Assembly: GCF_008831285.2 (NCBI RefSeq)
Contig: NC_045149.1
Span: 22,822,535-22,886,534, forward strand
Direction: 5' to 3'
Length of the DNA: 64,000 bases
Source of the DNA: Nymphaea colorata
Lineage: Eukaryota; Streptophyta; Magnoliopsida; Nymphaeales; Nymphaeaceae
The notes under the pieces were generated by a model. That model saw only the letters and a program-made list of their open reading frames with translations, was not told the origin of the DNA and made no database searches. Made by a program: the position numbers and the translations under genes. Numbering within the stretch: position 1 is the first letter of the stretch; each line of letters opens with the position of its first letter. Positions 1 through 13,000 of the stretch are shown in pieces.

Positions 1-710
1 AATAAATCATGAGTTTAAATTTAAAAAGAAAAAGGTGAGAGAAGAAGGCCACGTTCGGAGACGGCTAAGAATTTTCTTAAATGGTCTCGCACATCTTCAT
101 CGTGTGGCCTATTAGAAGCATGCATGACGTTTATAATTTATTTGTCTTAACCACATTGGAAAATTATCAAGAATTGTCTTGAATATTTTAAATTTTTTAA
201 TTGTATCCTACATCTTTACCATGTGGCCTACTTAGAAGAAATGCATGACATATTTTGTCTTACTCATATTGAAAAATTATCTTTTCATGTACAAAATTTT
301 TGTGAGATTCGGATTCCTTGTCGTAGATGATGTCAGGGCTGGTACCAAACCTGTCTCCGGACTTTGCTTGTTCTGACTAGGCTTGTAGAAGTGAGCCACG
401 AGACCTGCAGGAGATTATTCATAAAACATTTAAGCTGATTTTCTAAATTTGCATTTTCAATTAATTAAAATCACTTTTCTAATATTCAATAGTATTAATG
501 TGAAAATAAATTTGTAAATCAGGTTATACAAGCCAAATAAAAAGCCAACACTTATTGGTCATGCTTAGTGTTTTAGCTATTCGATTTAGGCTTTTTAGGC
601 TTTGTCCGGACCATGCCGCTTTTTTATTTTTTTTCTTCCTCCCAATAAGGTATTTTAAGTTAGAAGATGTGTCAGTCTCTTAAAAATTCTTTATTTTTAA
701 GTAAGAATCT

Positions 711-778
<68 letters not shown>

Positions 779-1588
779 CCCCCCACTAGCTTTGAATATT
801 TTAAATAAGTGCCCCGCCAACCAATTTTTCTGGCTCCGCTAAATGTCCTCTTCTTAAAGAGTGCGATCTTGATGACATTGAACAGTAGTGTTGATCTTTA
901 AATTGTAGGTGCTATTAAGAGGACAAGTGAACGGGTTCTTGTCCCCTCTTCTCTCTCTCCCTCTCTTTTTAACTTTGAACCTGTTCTTGTTCTCCTTTTT
1001 TTTTCTCTCTCTCTCTCTCTCTAATCCCCTTTTTGATCCGTACTTGCATTTTCTTTTGGTCATCCACATTAGTTCATGAAGTTAAATTGGTCAATATTTT
1101 TTATATACGTGTGGAAAATATATATAATTAAAAATAATAAAAGTCTTAGAAATAATTAAAATTTATTTAAAATTTTGACATGTGGTACTATTGAATCAGC
1201 CACTGAATTGAATTGGTTTGCGACCAACTTGAATTGGTCAATTCAAATCCGTTCTGAAAACATTAATTATTGTTCCTCAAATATTTTGCAAACCTTTTTT
1301 TTTGGTTAATTGTGTATGACATAAACTACCAACCATAGTTAAAGTTACAAAAGATTATATTTGTCTTAGAAGTGCGAATGTAGGGAACAAATTACCAATA
1401 TAGATCCGGTTGAATGGAAGGAAATCCACAACTGTGTGGGTGCTCTGCCCTTAACTAATGCATCACTTTCCTTTCCATTAGAACAAAGGACATAGGCAAC
1501 TATGCTACTCAAACCAACAACCTGCCACTTGCCAACCACTAACTCAAGCTGATGCACGAACAAGATATATGCAGATCACCGGTATTAA
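1..1588. other. AT-rich intergenic DNA, no gene seen
   Basis: No credible coding frame is present. The stretch holds a long (TA)n microsatellite at 715-774. It is followed by a short piece, about 780-850, of a dispersed repeat recognisable by 'gtgcccc...tggctccgc' wording that recurs elsewhere in the window. A CT-rich tract lies at 940-1025. Everything else is unmarked AT-rich sequence. Confidence 0.6.
715..774. repeat. (TA)n microsatellite
   Basis: About 60 bp of uninterrupted TA dinucleotides, read directly from the sequence. Confidence 0.97.
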
Positions 1589-1596
1589 GTTCTTGT

Positions 1597-1874
1597 CTAT
1601 GTCACCAGGGTGCGGCAACCCTGGTGACGATGCGACGCGGGTGCGGATTCGGGTGCTAATGTGACCCAGATTTGCACCCAACCCGCACCACGTTAATTTG
1701 AGTTCATTTTTTGGTTTTTTAAAATCATTTTGATATTATTAATATATAATAATAATAATAATAAATATTATTGCCGCACCGTCGTACATAAATTTTTTGA
1801 GATGTGTCGTGCCGACACCCGCATCCGCACTCATACCCGCACCCGTATCCACACCCCGCATCTTGGTGACATAG
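1597..1874. mobile_element. hAT-type MITE with 8-bp target duplication
   Basis: The 278-bp element begins CTATGTCACC and ends GGTGACATAG, a perfect 10-bp terminal inverted repeat. It is flanked on both sides by the same 8 bp, GTTCTTGT (1589-1596 and 1875-1882). An 8-bp target duplication is the hallmark of hAT transposition. The interior has no transposase frame and is built of degenerate GGGTGCGG-like words in opposite orientations at the two ends, so most of the element can fold back. It also holds a perfect 11-bp stem at 1597-1624 (GTCACCAGGGT against its complement). It is non-autonomous and would need a hAT transposase supplied from elsewhere. Confidence 0.85.
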
Positions 1875-1882
1875 GTTCTTGT

Positions 1883-3035
1883 ATTATTATCCCATTTGAA
1901 GCAAAGTTAGTATCTGGATGCTTGATGAATAAGTTCATTAAATTTCACAACAGTGGCAAAGCATGAATTTTATTTTTTACCGCATGACACTTGAGTCACC
2001 GCAAGGGCGGAGGCAGGTGTGGGTATTGTGTAGGCAAATGACCACACAAACTCATATAAAATCCCATTTTTATATTAATACTTTGGAAAAATTTTCTTTA
2101 TTTACATATTTAGTGTTCCTTAAAAAATTTAAAATTTTATAACTAGTGCCCCTTAAACAAAAGCTGGAGCTCCACTGCAATAAAATGCTCACACCAGCTC
2201 ACATGTAACTCGCTACTTTGTAATAAAATATTCACACCATCCTACACGTAACTCGGCTGCGGTTCAAAAACATATACTTTTTCTCTTACATTTCTTATGT
2301 TAGCCCACATGTAACTTAACTCGCATACGGTTCGAAAACAAGTACTTTTTCTGATAGCTTTCTTATGTGTTGTTTGCAGTATGAAACATTTATAATTCTC
2401 GCCTATTTTCGTTCTGTATGTCTCATAAAAATGTTTCATACAAGCAGCCCGTTGTAACTGAATTTCTAACGGATTCAGACAAGCCGGCGAAGAATGAGAA
2501 TTGTCAAAATTTTATTTCGCTATCCAAATTTGACACTTATCTAACATGGATGTAGGTATAATATAATTTTTTCTTGATTTTTCCCAAGTAACAAAGTTTT
2601 AATATATTGTGAAATATTTTTCTGGTCCGACGTAATATTAATATTTTTAATATTAAATACAAAAAAGTTTCTATATAAAAAATTATAAAAGGTCTGTTCC
2701 CATGTGTCCTACTTTCAAAAATAATAAAAGTGAACTCAGAAATCAAATTGCGATTGTATATTTGGCACCTTTGTATCATCATGCTCAATGATAGACGTTG
2801 AAAGCAGCAATTTCTTAGGATTCTAATATGGTGTGAGTTTTTTAATTTTCTTTATGTTTCTAAAGGTTTGAATTAAAATTTTAAAATTTGAGATATAAAA
2901 CAGTTTTTTTTTGGGTTTATATGGATGAAATTTTTAAATTTCCTTTACCTTCATATGGAAAATAAGGGTATAGATGCCAATTCCACTCAAACCAGCAAAT
3001 AGATGCCAACCAAATACTAGTCCAAGCATTCCAAA
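1883..3035. other. Intergenic DNA with degenerate tandem repeats
   Basis: No gene is seen. At 2040-2170 there is a copy of the dispersed 'gtgcccctt' repeat. At 2165-2370 are partly degraded tandem units built on 'ataaaat.ctcacacc...acatgtaactcg' and 'cggttc.aaaaca..tactttttct', each present twice. The remainder is AT-rich and featureless. Confidence 0.5.
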
Positions 3036-3215
3036 GGGGTTGATACAACGGAATCGAGTATGGGCTGGTATGTGACCAATCTCCACTTTGAATGCTCATG
3101 GGCCAACTTTCTATGTTGCAAACGAAGGATCACTGACGTGCAAGTTGAGGTGTAGCAGAAGCAACATCTCAAAGCACTGGGTGATGAAGGGTCAGATGAG
3201 GACTTCGACCTTCTT
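3036..3215 (+). mobile_element. tRNA-derived SINE, family copy A
   Basis: A 'GGTTGATACAACGG' head resembles a polymerase III A box, with a weaker B-box-like stretch near 3090-3110. It is followed by a body ('caactttctatgttgcaaa...ggatcactgacgtgcaagttga') that aligns with the sequences at 58352-58515 (+), 50655-50800 (+) and 37795-37965 (-). A shared body behind a tRNA-like head in unrelated sites is what a SINE family looks like. The 3' end is fuzzy and I could not define a target duplication. Confidence 0.6.
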
Positions 3216-4990
3216 TCGGGTGGTGGATAACACTCCACTCACCTGAACCACTAGTGCAAGCCAGTGCCTTGACTACCCTCGGGGCCTAATATGCCATATT
3301 AGCGAGCAAATAATCCATGGCGTGCCGATACTAATATTGAGATATTGCAGCCTTGAAACTACCAAATATGATTATTATCCATGCATGAATGCAAGCCGAT
3401 CCACTTTAGATGCCAATGGCATCAAACACTAAAATAGTTGGAAATTTCAAAAAGCAGGAAAATATATAACATCCAAACACACCATATTTTAGTTCTAAAA
3501 ACAGGCAAAGAATTTAGACCAAATATTCAAGGAAGAACTTATTCCAAAAGTTGTCAATGGCTTTTTGCTAACCAAGGCTGATGAGAAAAATTATACTTTG
3601 GATTATATCCTATCACATACGGACCGACCCGAAAAAATCGGATATGGGAAAAAAAAAGTCCGATTAAGAAATTAGACCGAATTTATTTTTAGAGAAATAT
3701 CCTATATGTAATTCTCTTACATTTTGAAAATTGAAAAAAGTTGGTTCAAAATTTGGATTCAGATATGAATATACAAATCAGGTGCAGATCAAATTGGGTT
3801 TGTAAAAACGGATTTCGGAATCAGATATGACTTTTTTTTATTTGTATTCGAATATGAAATTCTGAATATCTGAAAAAGCAGGTATGATCAAAGGTATATT
3901 CGATTAAAATCCAATTGGTTGACATCCCTATTTTCTAGATCCAAAGTAGCTTTGCGCAACTTTACTAACCAATGGCTCTCAATAAATTGCTACATTCAAC
4001 AACATAATATTTATTTGCTCATGTTGGGAGCACGACTTATCAACTGAGTCCTTTTTATGGTTGAGTTGGAAGCAATTTATCATGGGTGCAGAAACTTTTT
4101 CACCAAGTGCAAGGAACCATGGCAATTCCTTGCACTTTTTTTTTCCCGCAAAATACAAAAAATTTCTGCATCCACCAAAAAATCTCACTACCTAAGTGAG
4201 AATAAACTTCCCTGCACCCCCACAGTTTAGGGTTGCATCAATCCCTAATCTGGATTAGGGATGTCAATAAATTTGATTTAAATATGATATCTGACCAATA
4301 TGCTTTAAGAAAAGTGGATATAAAAAAAAAATTAATATCTAAATAAAAAACTGGATCAAATTTGGATTTAAGAAACGACATCCAATTGAATTCGAATTTC
4401 AATAAATGGTGTTAGATGCAAATCAGATTTAGATCTAAATAAATATTCTACGCTCATTGTCCATACATTTTGAAGGTTGGTTTGTAATATATTGTAACCC
4501 GGTTCTGATTCGTTTTAAAAGTCAGATTCATAGTCAAATGTGAATTTAAAAATTAGATTCAGTTTGGATTTGGATTCTGCATTCAAACTCAAATCTAAAT
4601 CCAAGCAAGTGAACATCCAAAAAATATAATTGGTCGAAAGTACATTTGCTTCGGATTTGATTCATTGAATTAGGGCAGCATTCAATGGCTTTTGTTTTTT
4701 AGAGAAATCTCTTGCATGGTGCATGCATTTGCAAATAAAGCAACCTAAGTAGATGACATACCTAACAATCCCTACCTTCATTCCCTTTCATTCATGTCCT
4801 AAGAGAAGCTATCCTTCTTTGAATGTTGAAGTGTTTGCCTGGGTATCCCTTAGTTAGTTAGTCCGCTGCACCAAATAGTCCACGAGTTCTTTAATTGTGC
4901 TAATGGTCAAAGCTGAAGATGCAAACTATGAATTTGAAGAGCTTATCCTCCTCGAGACATTTCACCAATAGCCTTGAGAAGTTTGAGACA
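3216..4990. other. AT-rich intergenic DNA, no gene seen
   Basis: No credible gene is present. Two stretches, 3590-3935 and 4255-4680, consist of degenerate 'ggatttgga/ttcaaat' words in both orientations. This wording is typical of old decayed transposons and recurs at 59460-59850. Short open frames here show no family features. Confidence 0.5.
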
Positions 4991-5000
4991 TACTTTCTAA

Positions 5001-5232
5001 GGTTGCGTTTGATTATCGGTATCGCGGATATGAGATCTGTAGCTTTCAAGTCTGACCCTCTCCTCGTCAATGCGATTTCAAATCCTTGTTTTTTTACATT
5101 ATTAAAGTGTGAATTTGAAATCCACATTAGGGGTGGATGCTGAAACATATAGTTTGATATAACTGTGGATTTCAGCTATCATCGTTTTGAGATTTCCTCA
5201 TATCTGATATCTGTGGGATACCAAACACAACC
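5001..5232. mobile_element. Tourist/Harbinger-like MITE
   Basis: The 232-bp element has imperfect terminal inverted repeats starting GGTTGCGTTTGATTATC on the left and, read inward, GGTTGTGTTTGGTATC on the right. It is flanked by TAA on both sides (4998-5000 and 5233-5235). A 3-bp TAA duplication and a GGTTGTGTTTGG-like end are typical of Tourist MITEs mobilised by PIF/Harbinger transposases. No transposase is encoded inside. The short open frame across it on the plus strand has no recognisable domain and is probably chance. Confidence 0.7.
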
Positions 5233-6127
5233 TAATTGTGCCCGGAGGAGCTTTCATGGGTCAAAAATAAGTGTTTGATGACATTGATTGAGCTCAAAGC
5301 ACTTATAATTGTAGGCCATCCAGGGTTTTGATCCTATATTAGGTAGATGTGGGGTAGGGCTTGGCATCAAGTTATAGTTCACCCCAAGCTTGGTCTGATT
5401 GTAATAAATTATACATAAAAATGTAATGTAATATATAAAAATATAATAGAACAAATAAATATAAATATTTATAATAAAAAATTATTTATTTTAAATAAAA
5501 TAATGTTTTAACTAAGTTATAGAGCGAGTCGTAGGACCTGACCCCGAGTTGGGTAGGGTAATCGAGTAACCATACTAGCCTAATACCCCTAAATGTGGGT
5601 AGTTGTTTTTAGAAAAATTATTTATTTTCATATTAATGCTTCAAAGGATTTTCTCATTTATATATGGTGGTGTTTGTTAGGAGGCATTTGATAGTTTGAA
5701 ATTTTAATTACAGAATGAAAATCTAAAATCATAATTCATCTTCGAAAATTACGGGTTTCAATTTCTGGAAGCAGAATACCTCCCTTGTTTAATAATACAA
5801 ATTTATTGAGAATTAAACATTTTGATTCTAAAATTTTATGATTCTAATATATTAAACACCCATTTCATGTGTGAGAGATTAGCGCCTCTGAGCCCAAAAT
5901 TATTGGCTTCTTCGTCTTTGTCTTTAATTGGTATGCAGTCTTTATCTATCAACTGATCCTCCCAAAGCTTAATGAAAGAGTGCATTGTAAATGTTTTTAA
6001 TGACCAAGATACCCTTCACACTGTGACATGTGTGGGTTCAAACTTGAGAGCTCCGTCCTGTCAGTTGCCACTCGTGCCATTCTCTTTCTTCTCTGCCTCT
6101 CTCGGATCCTCTCCTTCTCTTGCTGCC
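5233..6127. other. Region upstream of the FAX3-like gene
   Basis: No gene is seen. This holds the presumed promoter and 5' untranslated region of the gene that starts at 6128. The stretch from about 6050 is C+T rich, as plant leaders often are. I cannot place a TATA box or transcription start with confidence. An upstream in-frame ATG exists at 5972, but the frame from there to 6127 has no family features. Confidence 0.4.
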
Positions 6128-6895
6128 ATGACTGCTGTTGAGGCCCTAATTTCCCATGGATGCTCAAGTTTGGCTCCGAGGGCGACCGCCCTTTCTCCGT
6201 CGGCGGGGCGCCTACACCATCCTCATCTTCCTTCCCGGGGCTGCGGTGTTTTTCCTCTCAGGCGCATGGGCGTCAAGAACCATCCTCACCTGCATCTCCG
6301 CAATCAGTTTCGCATGCGGAGCTTACCTTCTGGCAGACTGATTCCGTTTGCTACCGCTTCTCACGAAGGATCGGTAATGCTTCGGTTTCATTTTTCCTTG
6401 TCTACTTCTTCTCTTAGGGTTTCGTTGCAGTCCTGGGTGTTTTGTGTTTTATCGGAGGGTATCTAGGGCTCTTCTTTTTTCCGCCTTTGTTGGTTTCTTG
6501 TAAGAGTTTTCGAAGTTTGGGTGTCTTCTGGCAACAAATATCGTCTTCAGAAGATTGGAGTCTCCTCTGTTGCGCTTAAAATTTTGCATGGTATTGTATC
6601 ATTTTAGCCTCGATTGCTTCTGACATTGGAATTCAGCCGCTTCTTCTTGGTCCAGTCATTGCTGCTTAATTCCAGCTACATCAGAACTTGTACGTATCTG
6701 TGTTCCTTTTCGGCTGGTTGCCTGCTCCTCATTTGCTTCAGAGTTTGGAATTCAGCCACTTCTTTTGCCTCCAATGGTTTGCTACTGCATTCCAGTTACG
6801 TCAGTAGCTTGCATGCGTCTTCCTTGTTGGCTGTGTGAGTTTGCGTGTTCCTTATTGGCTGTATGTGTTCCTTATTGGTTGTGTGGGGTGTGTGC

Positions 6896-6944
<49 letters not shown>

Positions 6945-7009
6945 GATAAAATGGGAAATATATAACAAAATTTGGGGACAAGAAGTCCCCTAGATACAAA
7001 AGCAATCCG

Positions 7010-7066
<57 letters not shown>

Positions 7067-10000
7067 CCAACGCTGTCTGTCGCTGCAGGTTTATAATGTG
7101 GCTATGTTTTTGCATTAATCAAAAGTTGGCAAATGCATGTGTGGAATGAGAGTTGACTTCAGAGTTCAGTTTCGTTTTCTGGATTATTATCTTGATTCTG
7201 GTCTGTTAATAGCTACGAGAAATACCTTTAGACTGTGAATATATTATATGTTTGGGCATTTCGAGTGTAACTGGAAAATTTGCTAGATGTTTTAGGATAC
7301 TTAGCTGCTTCAGCTAGGACATGTGAGGAAAATTATTTGATCCACCTAATTTCAGTATGACATATTGGTGCTGTATTTAATTTCTTTTTATTTTTTGGCA
7401 AACCTTTTGGAGTTTGTGATCATAATTGTTTGCTCAGGACAATTATCCAGATGCTGAAGTGGAAAAAATGAAGAATGAGCTTGAGAAACAGTCGGAGGAG
7501 TCACAAGAAGCATGGAAGAGCACAATAGAATCTTTCAAAGAGCAGGCTGCGAAAATGAAAGACATGTCAGAGGAAGCGTATGAATTGTATTCTAAGAAAG
7601 CCATGGTGGTCTTTAAGGATTTCTCTGAGCAGGTCAAAGTACAAACAGAGAAAGCTAGGAAAGATATGTCTCTGATTGCAGAAGAAGTCACCACAGAGGG
7701 AAGGGAGTATCTTTCTTCTGCAATGGAGAACCCTCCAGAGCCAGTAAAGGAAATAGTGGAAACTTTTACTAGTGAAGGTGCTGAGTTGAAAAAAATATCT
7801 GAAGTTCGTGACTTTTTCCTTGGAATTCCATATGGTACTGATACTGATACTTTCTTTGCTGGCTTGCTTTTTTACAAAAAACCTGTCGGTTTGTGATTTT
7901 TGTTTTGGGTATAAATTCTTGATTTTCAGGTGCACTGTTGTTCATTGGTGGCTTTCTCTCCTTCATGCTAACTGGAAGCATTCCAGCAATTAGGTTTGGC
8001 ATGATTCTAGGAGGTGCACTGTTGTCAATGAGCATATTAAGCTTAAGATCATGGAAAGAAGGAAAATCTTCTGCCTTATTTTTGCAGGGTCAAGCAGGTA
8101 AGTTTTTAGTATAGTATCTCACATGAATTCATTATTAAAAAGCATCACTATCTTTTTCCACGTATTTTTTGTTCAATCAAGGTGCTTGGTAACTATGTCT
8201 GGTAGCAGTTATATTTTCTTTTTTTCTGTTTTTTCTTAAGATAACATGCTTCCCGTTTACCACATGTGAGAACACATGTTCTAGCGTTTCTTCTGAAGCT
8301 TCATTAGAGGAGGTTGCTCATGGAGGTGAATTAGTGGGATTTAAACATGATTAGCTAGTGAATGGAAGAAATAGTTATACTGCAGGGACACTAACATGAG
8401 TATTGGTGTTAAGACATAACTAATTTTATATTCTAAAAAATGATAAAATGAAAAAAAAAAACATTAAATTAATAGTTCACTCTTACAATCTCGTAAGAAA
8501 GTCTCAAACAAAACATTGTTTATTACAAATCCGAAAAAAAACCCCAAATCAAGAACATGAAACCCTAAGTTCTAATATCGGAAAGGAAAAAAAAAAAAAC
8601 ACTTACCTGCCTGCCGCTGGCTGCCTCCGGACACCACTGGACATCGCCGTGGGTCGCCGGACGTCGTCGTCGTCGCCAGCCATAGTTGCCAAACTTGCTT
8701 TGCTGCAGAAATCGTCGCCGATGAATTGCAGAGCTCGACGGCTGTTTGAGATAAAGTCGAACTGTCGAAGGTTTATTTTTTGGTTTGGATCGGGTCTGAC
8801 CCCAGAGCTGATCCAACCCGTACCCACTCCGTGTCCCATACCCAGATCCGTGTGTCGGCGTATCGGAGCGGGTACGTGGGCTAAACCCACGTGTCCATGT
8901 CACGTAGATTTTGGTGTGATTCCTTTGTTTATGTGCAATGCTAGTAGTTTTACGGTTTTACCTATTAGTGAAAGTTCATTTGTGTGTCAAACTTGCAGTG
9001 CTAGGTTGTGACTTGTTCTCTCACAGGAAGTAGGCCAGGCTAGAAGCCATAATTTTGCAAGAGGGCCATACATTAAGGGCATTTTCAGTGTATGCAACGG
9101 TAGAGAACTATTGGAAATTTGGAAGACCTCTTCGTCAATTTGAACGAGAATCAAAGATAATCCTTAGAAGACAAAGGCACCCACACATGGAAGATTAAGC
9201 ACAAAACAAAGGCAATATTGAGGTGTCAGTTGTTGTAGGGGAAGGTGTCAACATACACAAACATATATATATATATATATATATCTGCATGTTGACACTA
9301 ATGTAGATGCATTAAAGAAGTAGTTTTTCTCTATGTCCAGACCTATGACATACAATTCCTGCTCACCATGATCCTTGCACTCTCCTAGCCAAGCTGTACC
9401 CAAACTTTTCTGGCTCATCTCAACATAACCTGTGTGTCTGATTGTTGTTGAACAACTTGTGGATGTCAAATTAATCTCTCCTGGTTGTTGTCTTATTGGA
9501 CAAACATGCTACCATACTACTCTCCAATTTGGTTTTGATGCATTCTCTTACTTTTTTCATGCATGAACTTGTGGACAAAAATATCCTGTGAAAAACTGTG
9601 TTAAATTTCTACAGGTATTGCAGCTATCCTTTTTGTGCGTGAGGCTCGTTTGCTTTGTCAGGTACTGGTCGACCGTTACTTTTTTTGACATCTGCCTTTG
9701 CACCTATGTTTTATCTTTACGAAATATATCACCTGTTTCTTCTTCTCCTCAAAGCTACAAACTGTTGTATGGTATTGCTAAAACTATACCTGTTTTAGAA
9801 GAGTTCTATAGAGCTTATTCCATTCTGGTGTCACTTTGATCTGCGAAAATGGCACTGTTCAATATAGTGCGTAAGCAAGAACATTATTGAACTTATATCA
9901 GTTAGATGAAAAAAATCTGCTGAACTTCTAGGTTGCATTGTGTAAAACAGAATTGAAAATTATTGTGCATCTTTTAATAGAAGGCTAAGAATGCTAAAAT

Positions 10001-13000
10001 GAAATTACTTGATAAGTGAGAGAGTTAAGAATATCATAATTAAAAGTCTTTCTAACAAGGTTTGTGTGACAAAGTATCCTTCAGGAAAAAGTGCTGTTAG
10101 GAGGCCTATTGGATGTACTTTCTCTTGGAAAACATTGAAGTTCTAGACATTGAAAGTTATAAAGAACAAGTAAAAAATCTTTGAAGGTAATAAGTTTCAT
10201 AGTGTTTTCGTTGCAAAAGTACAGATAATCATAAATCATTTATATGCATGTATCTCAAAGATAATTATTTTGGAAAAACTTGTAAGGTATCTTGACAATA
10301 TGATCATAACATTGTTATATTTCGAGGAGATATTTGAGAAAGTTCTATTTTGAGGAACAACTTTTAGTCATAATCCCAGTAAGGGGCTCATGTTTGTGTT
10401 TTTGCTAGTATGGATTTCACTTTCGCTTATAACAATCAAACATGGCCCTATCTTTACCATAGCCTCACAAGTGTAGTCGAAATATCAGTCTGGTCTAAGT
10501 ATGATGGACGCACAAAAAATGATGCCGCACCTCAGTCAACACAAATCAGACACGGGTGTATGTGTAGCATCCAACTCGATCAATGTGAGTCAGGTATGGG
10601 CAGACAACACCGGCCTGGACAAGAATGGCTTATTTTGTCCTAAGAAGACATGCAACCGGTTCAACTCAACAATTAGTCGAGTATCGTCAAACTCTAAAAA
10701 AGGTTAAAACCATCCATCTGTTCATGTTTTTGTATGAGAAAAATTCAATCCTTTTAGGGTTTGATTTTATTCCTTCATACTCACAAGAAGCCTTTTTTTC
10801 ATGATTCTTTTCGATTTTTCCATCTCTTTCTGTCTTTTGGTTTTCACTGGTAACCGGGGATGGTGAGGCAGTGACTGGTGATGCCATAGGCGAGGTGGTG
10901 GCACTCCAAAGATTGTCACCTCATTGACTTGCCGCCTGCCAGCCTCTCTCGTAGTCAAGCTTTCTCTTAGTCACCAGTGACCTGCTTCTTTCCCTCTTCC
11001 TACCAGTATTTGGGACGACTATGAAATTCATCTACTTGATATGAATAGCATGTAGGATAATAGTAGATGTGCTTTAGGTTGGTAATTATTTTAGAAATTG
11101 AAATTTAACCAGTGGGACTGTAGAGTAAATCCCATAAAAAAAACTAAGTCTAGCTTAGGGTTGAAGACTTAAGTTGAGATTTCGTAAATTGGGTTAACAT
11201 GCCTGCTAGTCAGAACTGAAAGCCGAACTTATGAAGGGTATAACTTCTTCATCAACGTCAGCTTTTACATTCTGTAATTTGTTGGAAAGGCTGGATATCT
11301 ATTTTCACAGCTAAAAAGCATAATTAAATTTGGGGTGCGATGAAAGAAAAGTGAGATACTACAGACTGGTCCAGTATACTGATCACTTAGATTCCAGATA
11401 TGTGCACCAGGTGGAAACATAGGAAAATACTTAAAGTTCAATGAATCCCAAGATGTGTGTACTTTCAGCTCCAACAAGTGGAATTAGAACCCAAATTGTG
11501 CCAAAAGAGAAATGGTCATTTTAATCAACTCTGTCAAATATTTATGGAAGACACAGCACTTGAGTTGTTTTAGTCAATTCAGGACATCAAATGCATCCAC
11601 ACGAATACAAATTTTACATTGTTGGAAAGTTGGAGTTGTCGACTTTCAGTTTCCAGGCTTCCAGTCAATGGGATAGTAATTCTATCTATGACAAAGGAAA
11701 AATAATCATTTTAAGACAATTTGTCAAAACTGTAAAATATTGCATACTAAATATGCCAGAACCCAATCCTAACTAATGCAGGGATTATTGGGTTAGCTCT
11801 AATCCCTGCAAAAGAACAAACCAAACGAAGAACAAGACACAAAAGCAAGGAAGGGAAATAAAGAATGAAGGAAAGCCAGAAAGGAACAAAGGAAAATAGC
11901 AAAATAAACTAGGATTTCGTTGATCTTTTCACCAACGTCCCCAAAGAATCACACATCCACCCTTAAATAGGCTCTCCTGCTATATTGGATCTTGGATCCA
12001 CTATCTAAATAAAAGTCCAAGTTCAACCTAATAAACAAAAACAAATAAAGAACTAGACAAATATACCAAATACATGGATCCAATATGGATCCAACTAAAT
12101 GTAATTTTGAATTGCTCCTACATCATTTTCCCTGGGTTGAAGAAGAGTTGTCCTTGATGAATAAATCTTTGAGGTAGTTGAAATTTGAAAGTAATGAACA
12201 CTTCAATTTGACCTCCGCTCCAATATCTCTCTAATATGAACCTGTAACCCACTTTCAAGGCTTGAATTTTTTGCTTAAAAGTTTGAGGCAAAGCTTTCAT
12301 CCCCCTAGATCTGTTTGAGTCAGTAGGTCCAGACTTGGTCCCAATATTTCAACAACACGGCCATGGAACGCCAAACTGGGTCCTTTGAAGCACTGAGGCG
12401 GGTTCCACCAAGAACCGATTCATAGCAGAGTTGGTTTCCCTTAAGAAAACCTGGGCCTAACGCTTCATGTGTTCGGTCCTGCTCTGACATAAGTTTGGGT
12501 AAGCAAGTTGGGGCTGGTGCTGCTAGTCAGCACCCACCTGGGCATTGGCTGGAGGGCCTGCAGACATCGATGGGTTGGACCTTTGCCCAACCTCTGGCTT
12601 CACCAGAAAGGGCGCCCATGGCAGCATTGTGACGTTGGTGGCTTCCCACTTTTCCCTTTCGACAAGGCTGGCAACCCTGGCTGTTTTGTCGAAAGAAATG
12701 AGGTCCACCATTGCCACCGGCGGGCAAGCGTTTTTTCCAACTATGAGTACCGTCGCTGCTGCTATATGTGGCTGCTCCATGATGGCCGCTGGTTGATCGT
12801 CTCTGCTTGTTGTGGTTCCAGCAGATGATTCAACATCTATGACTCCATTTCAGTCGTGCAAGTTGCTACTATACATTGTTCGCTACTTTTGTCGGTGTCC
12901 AGCATTGCACGTTGGAAGAAATGCAGTCCACTACTGTACATTTCTATGCTGCCAAAATTACGGTTCGGTAACAATTTCATAAGGTTGACCCTATATCTTT

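Noticed and set aside
5972-6127. N-terminal extension of the FAX3-like protein from an upstream in-frame ATG
   Set aside because: The extra 52 residues have no transit-peptide or family character, and ATG 6128 has a better context and starts a good plastid signal.
8565-9011. Possible extra FAX3 exon in intron 3
   Set aside because: The six exons already join in frame to the expected length, and this patch matches nothing in the FAX family.
12508-12828. Open frames on both strands within FAX3 intron 4
   Set aside because: Both strands are open because the patch is GC-rich; the location inside transposon debris argues against a host gene.
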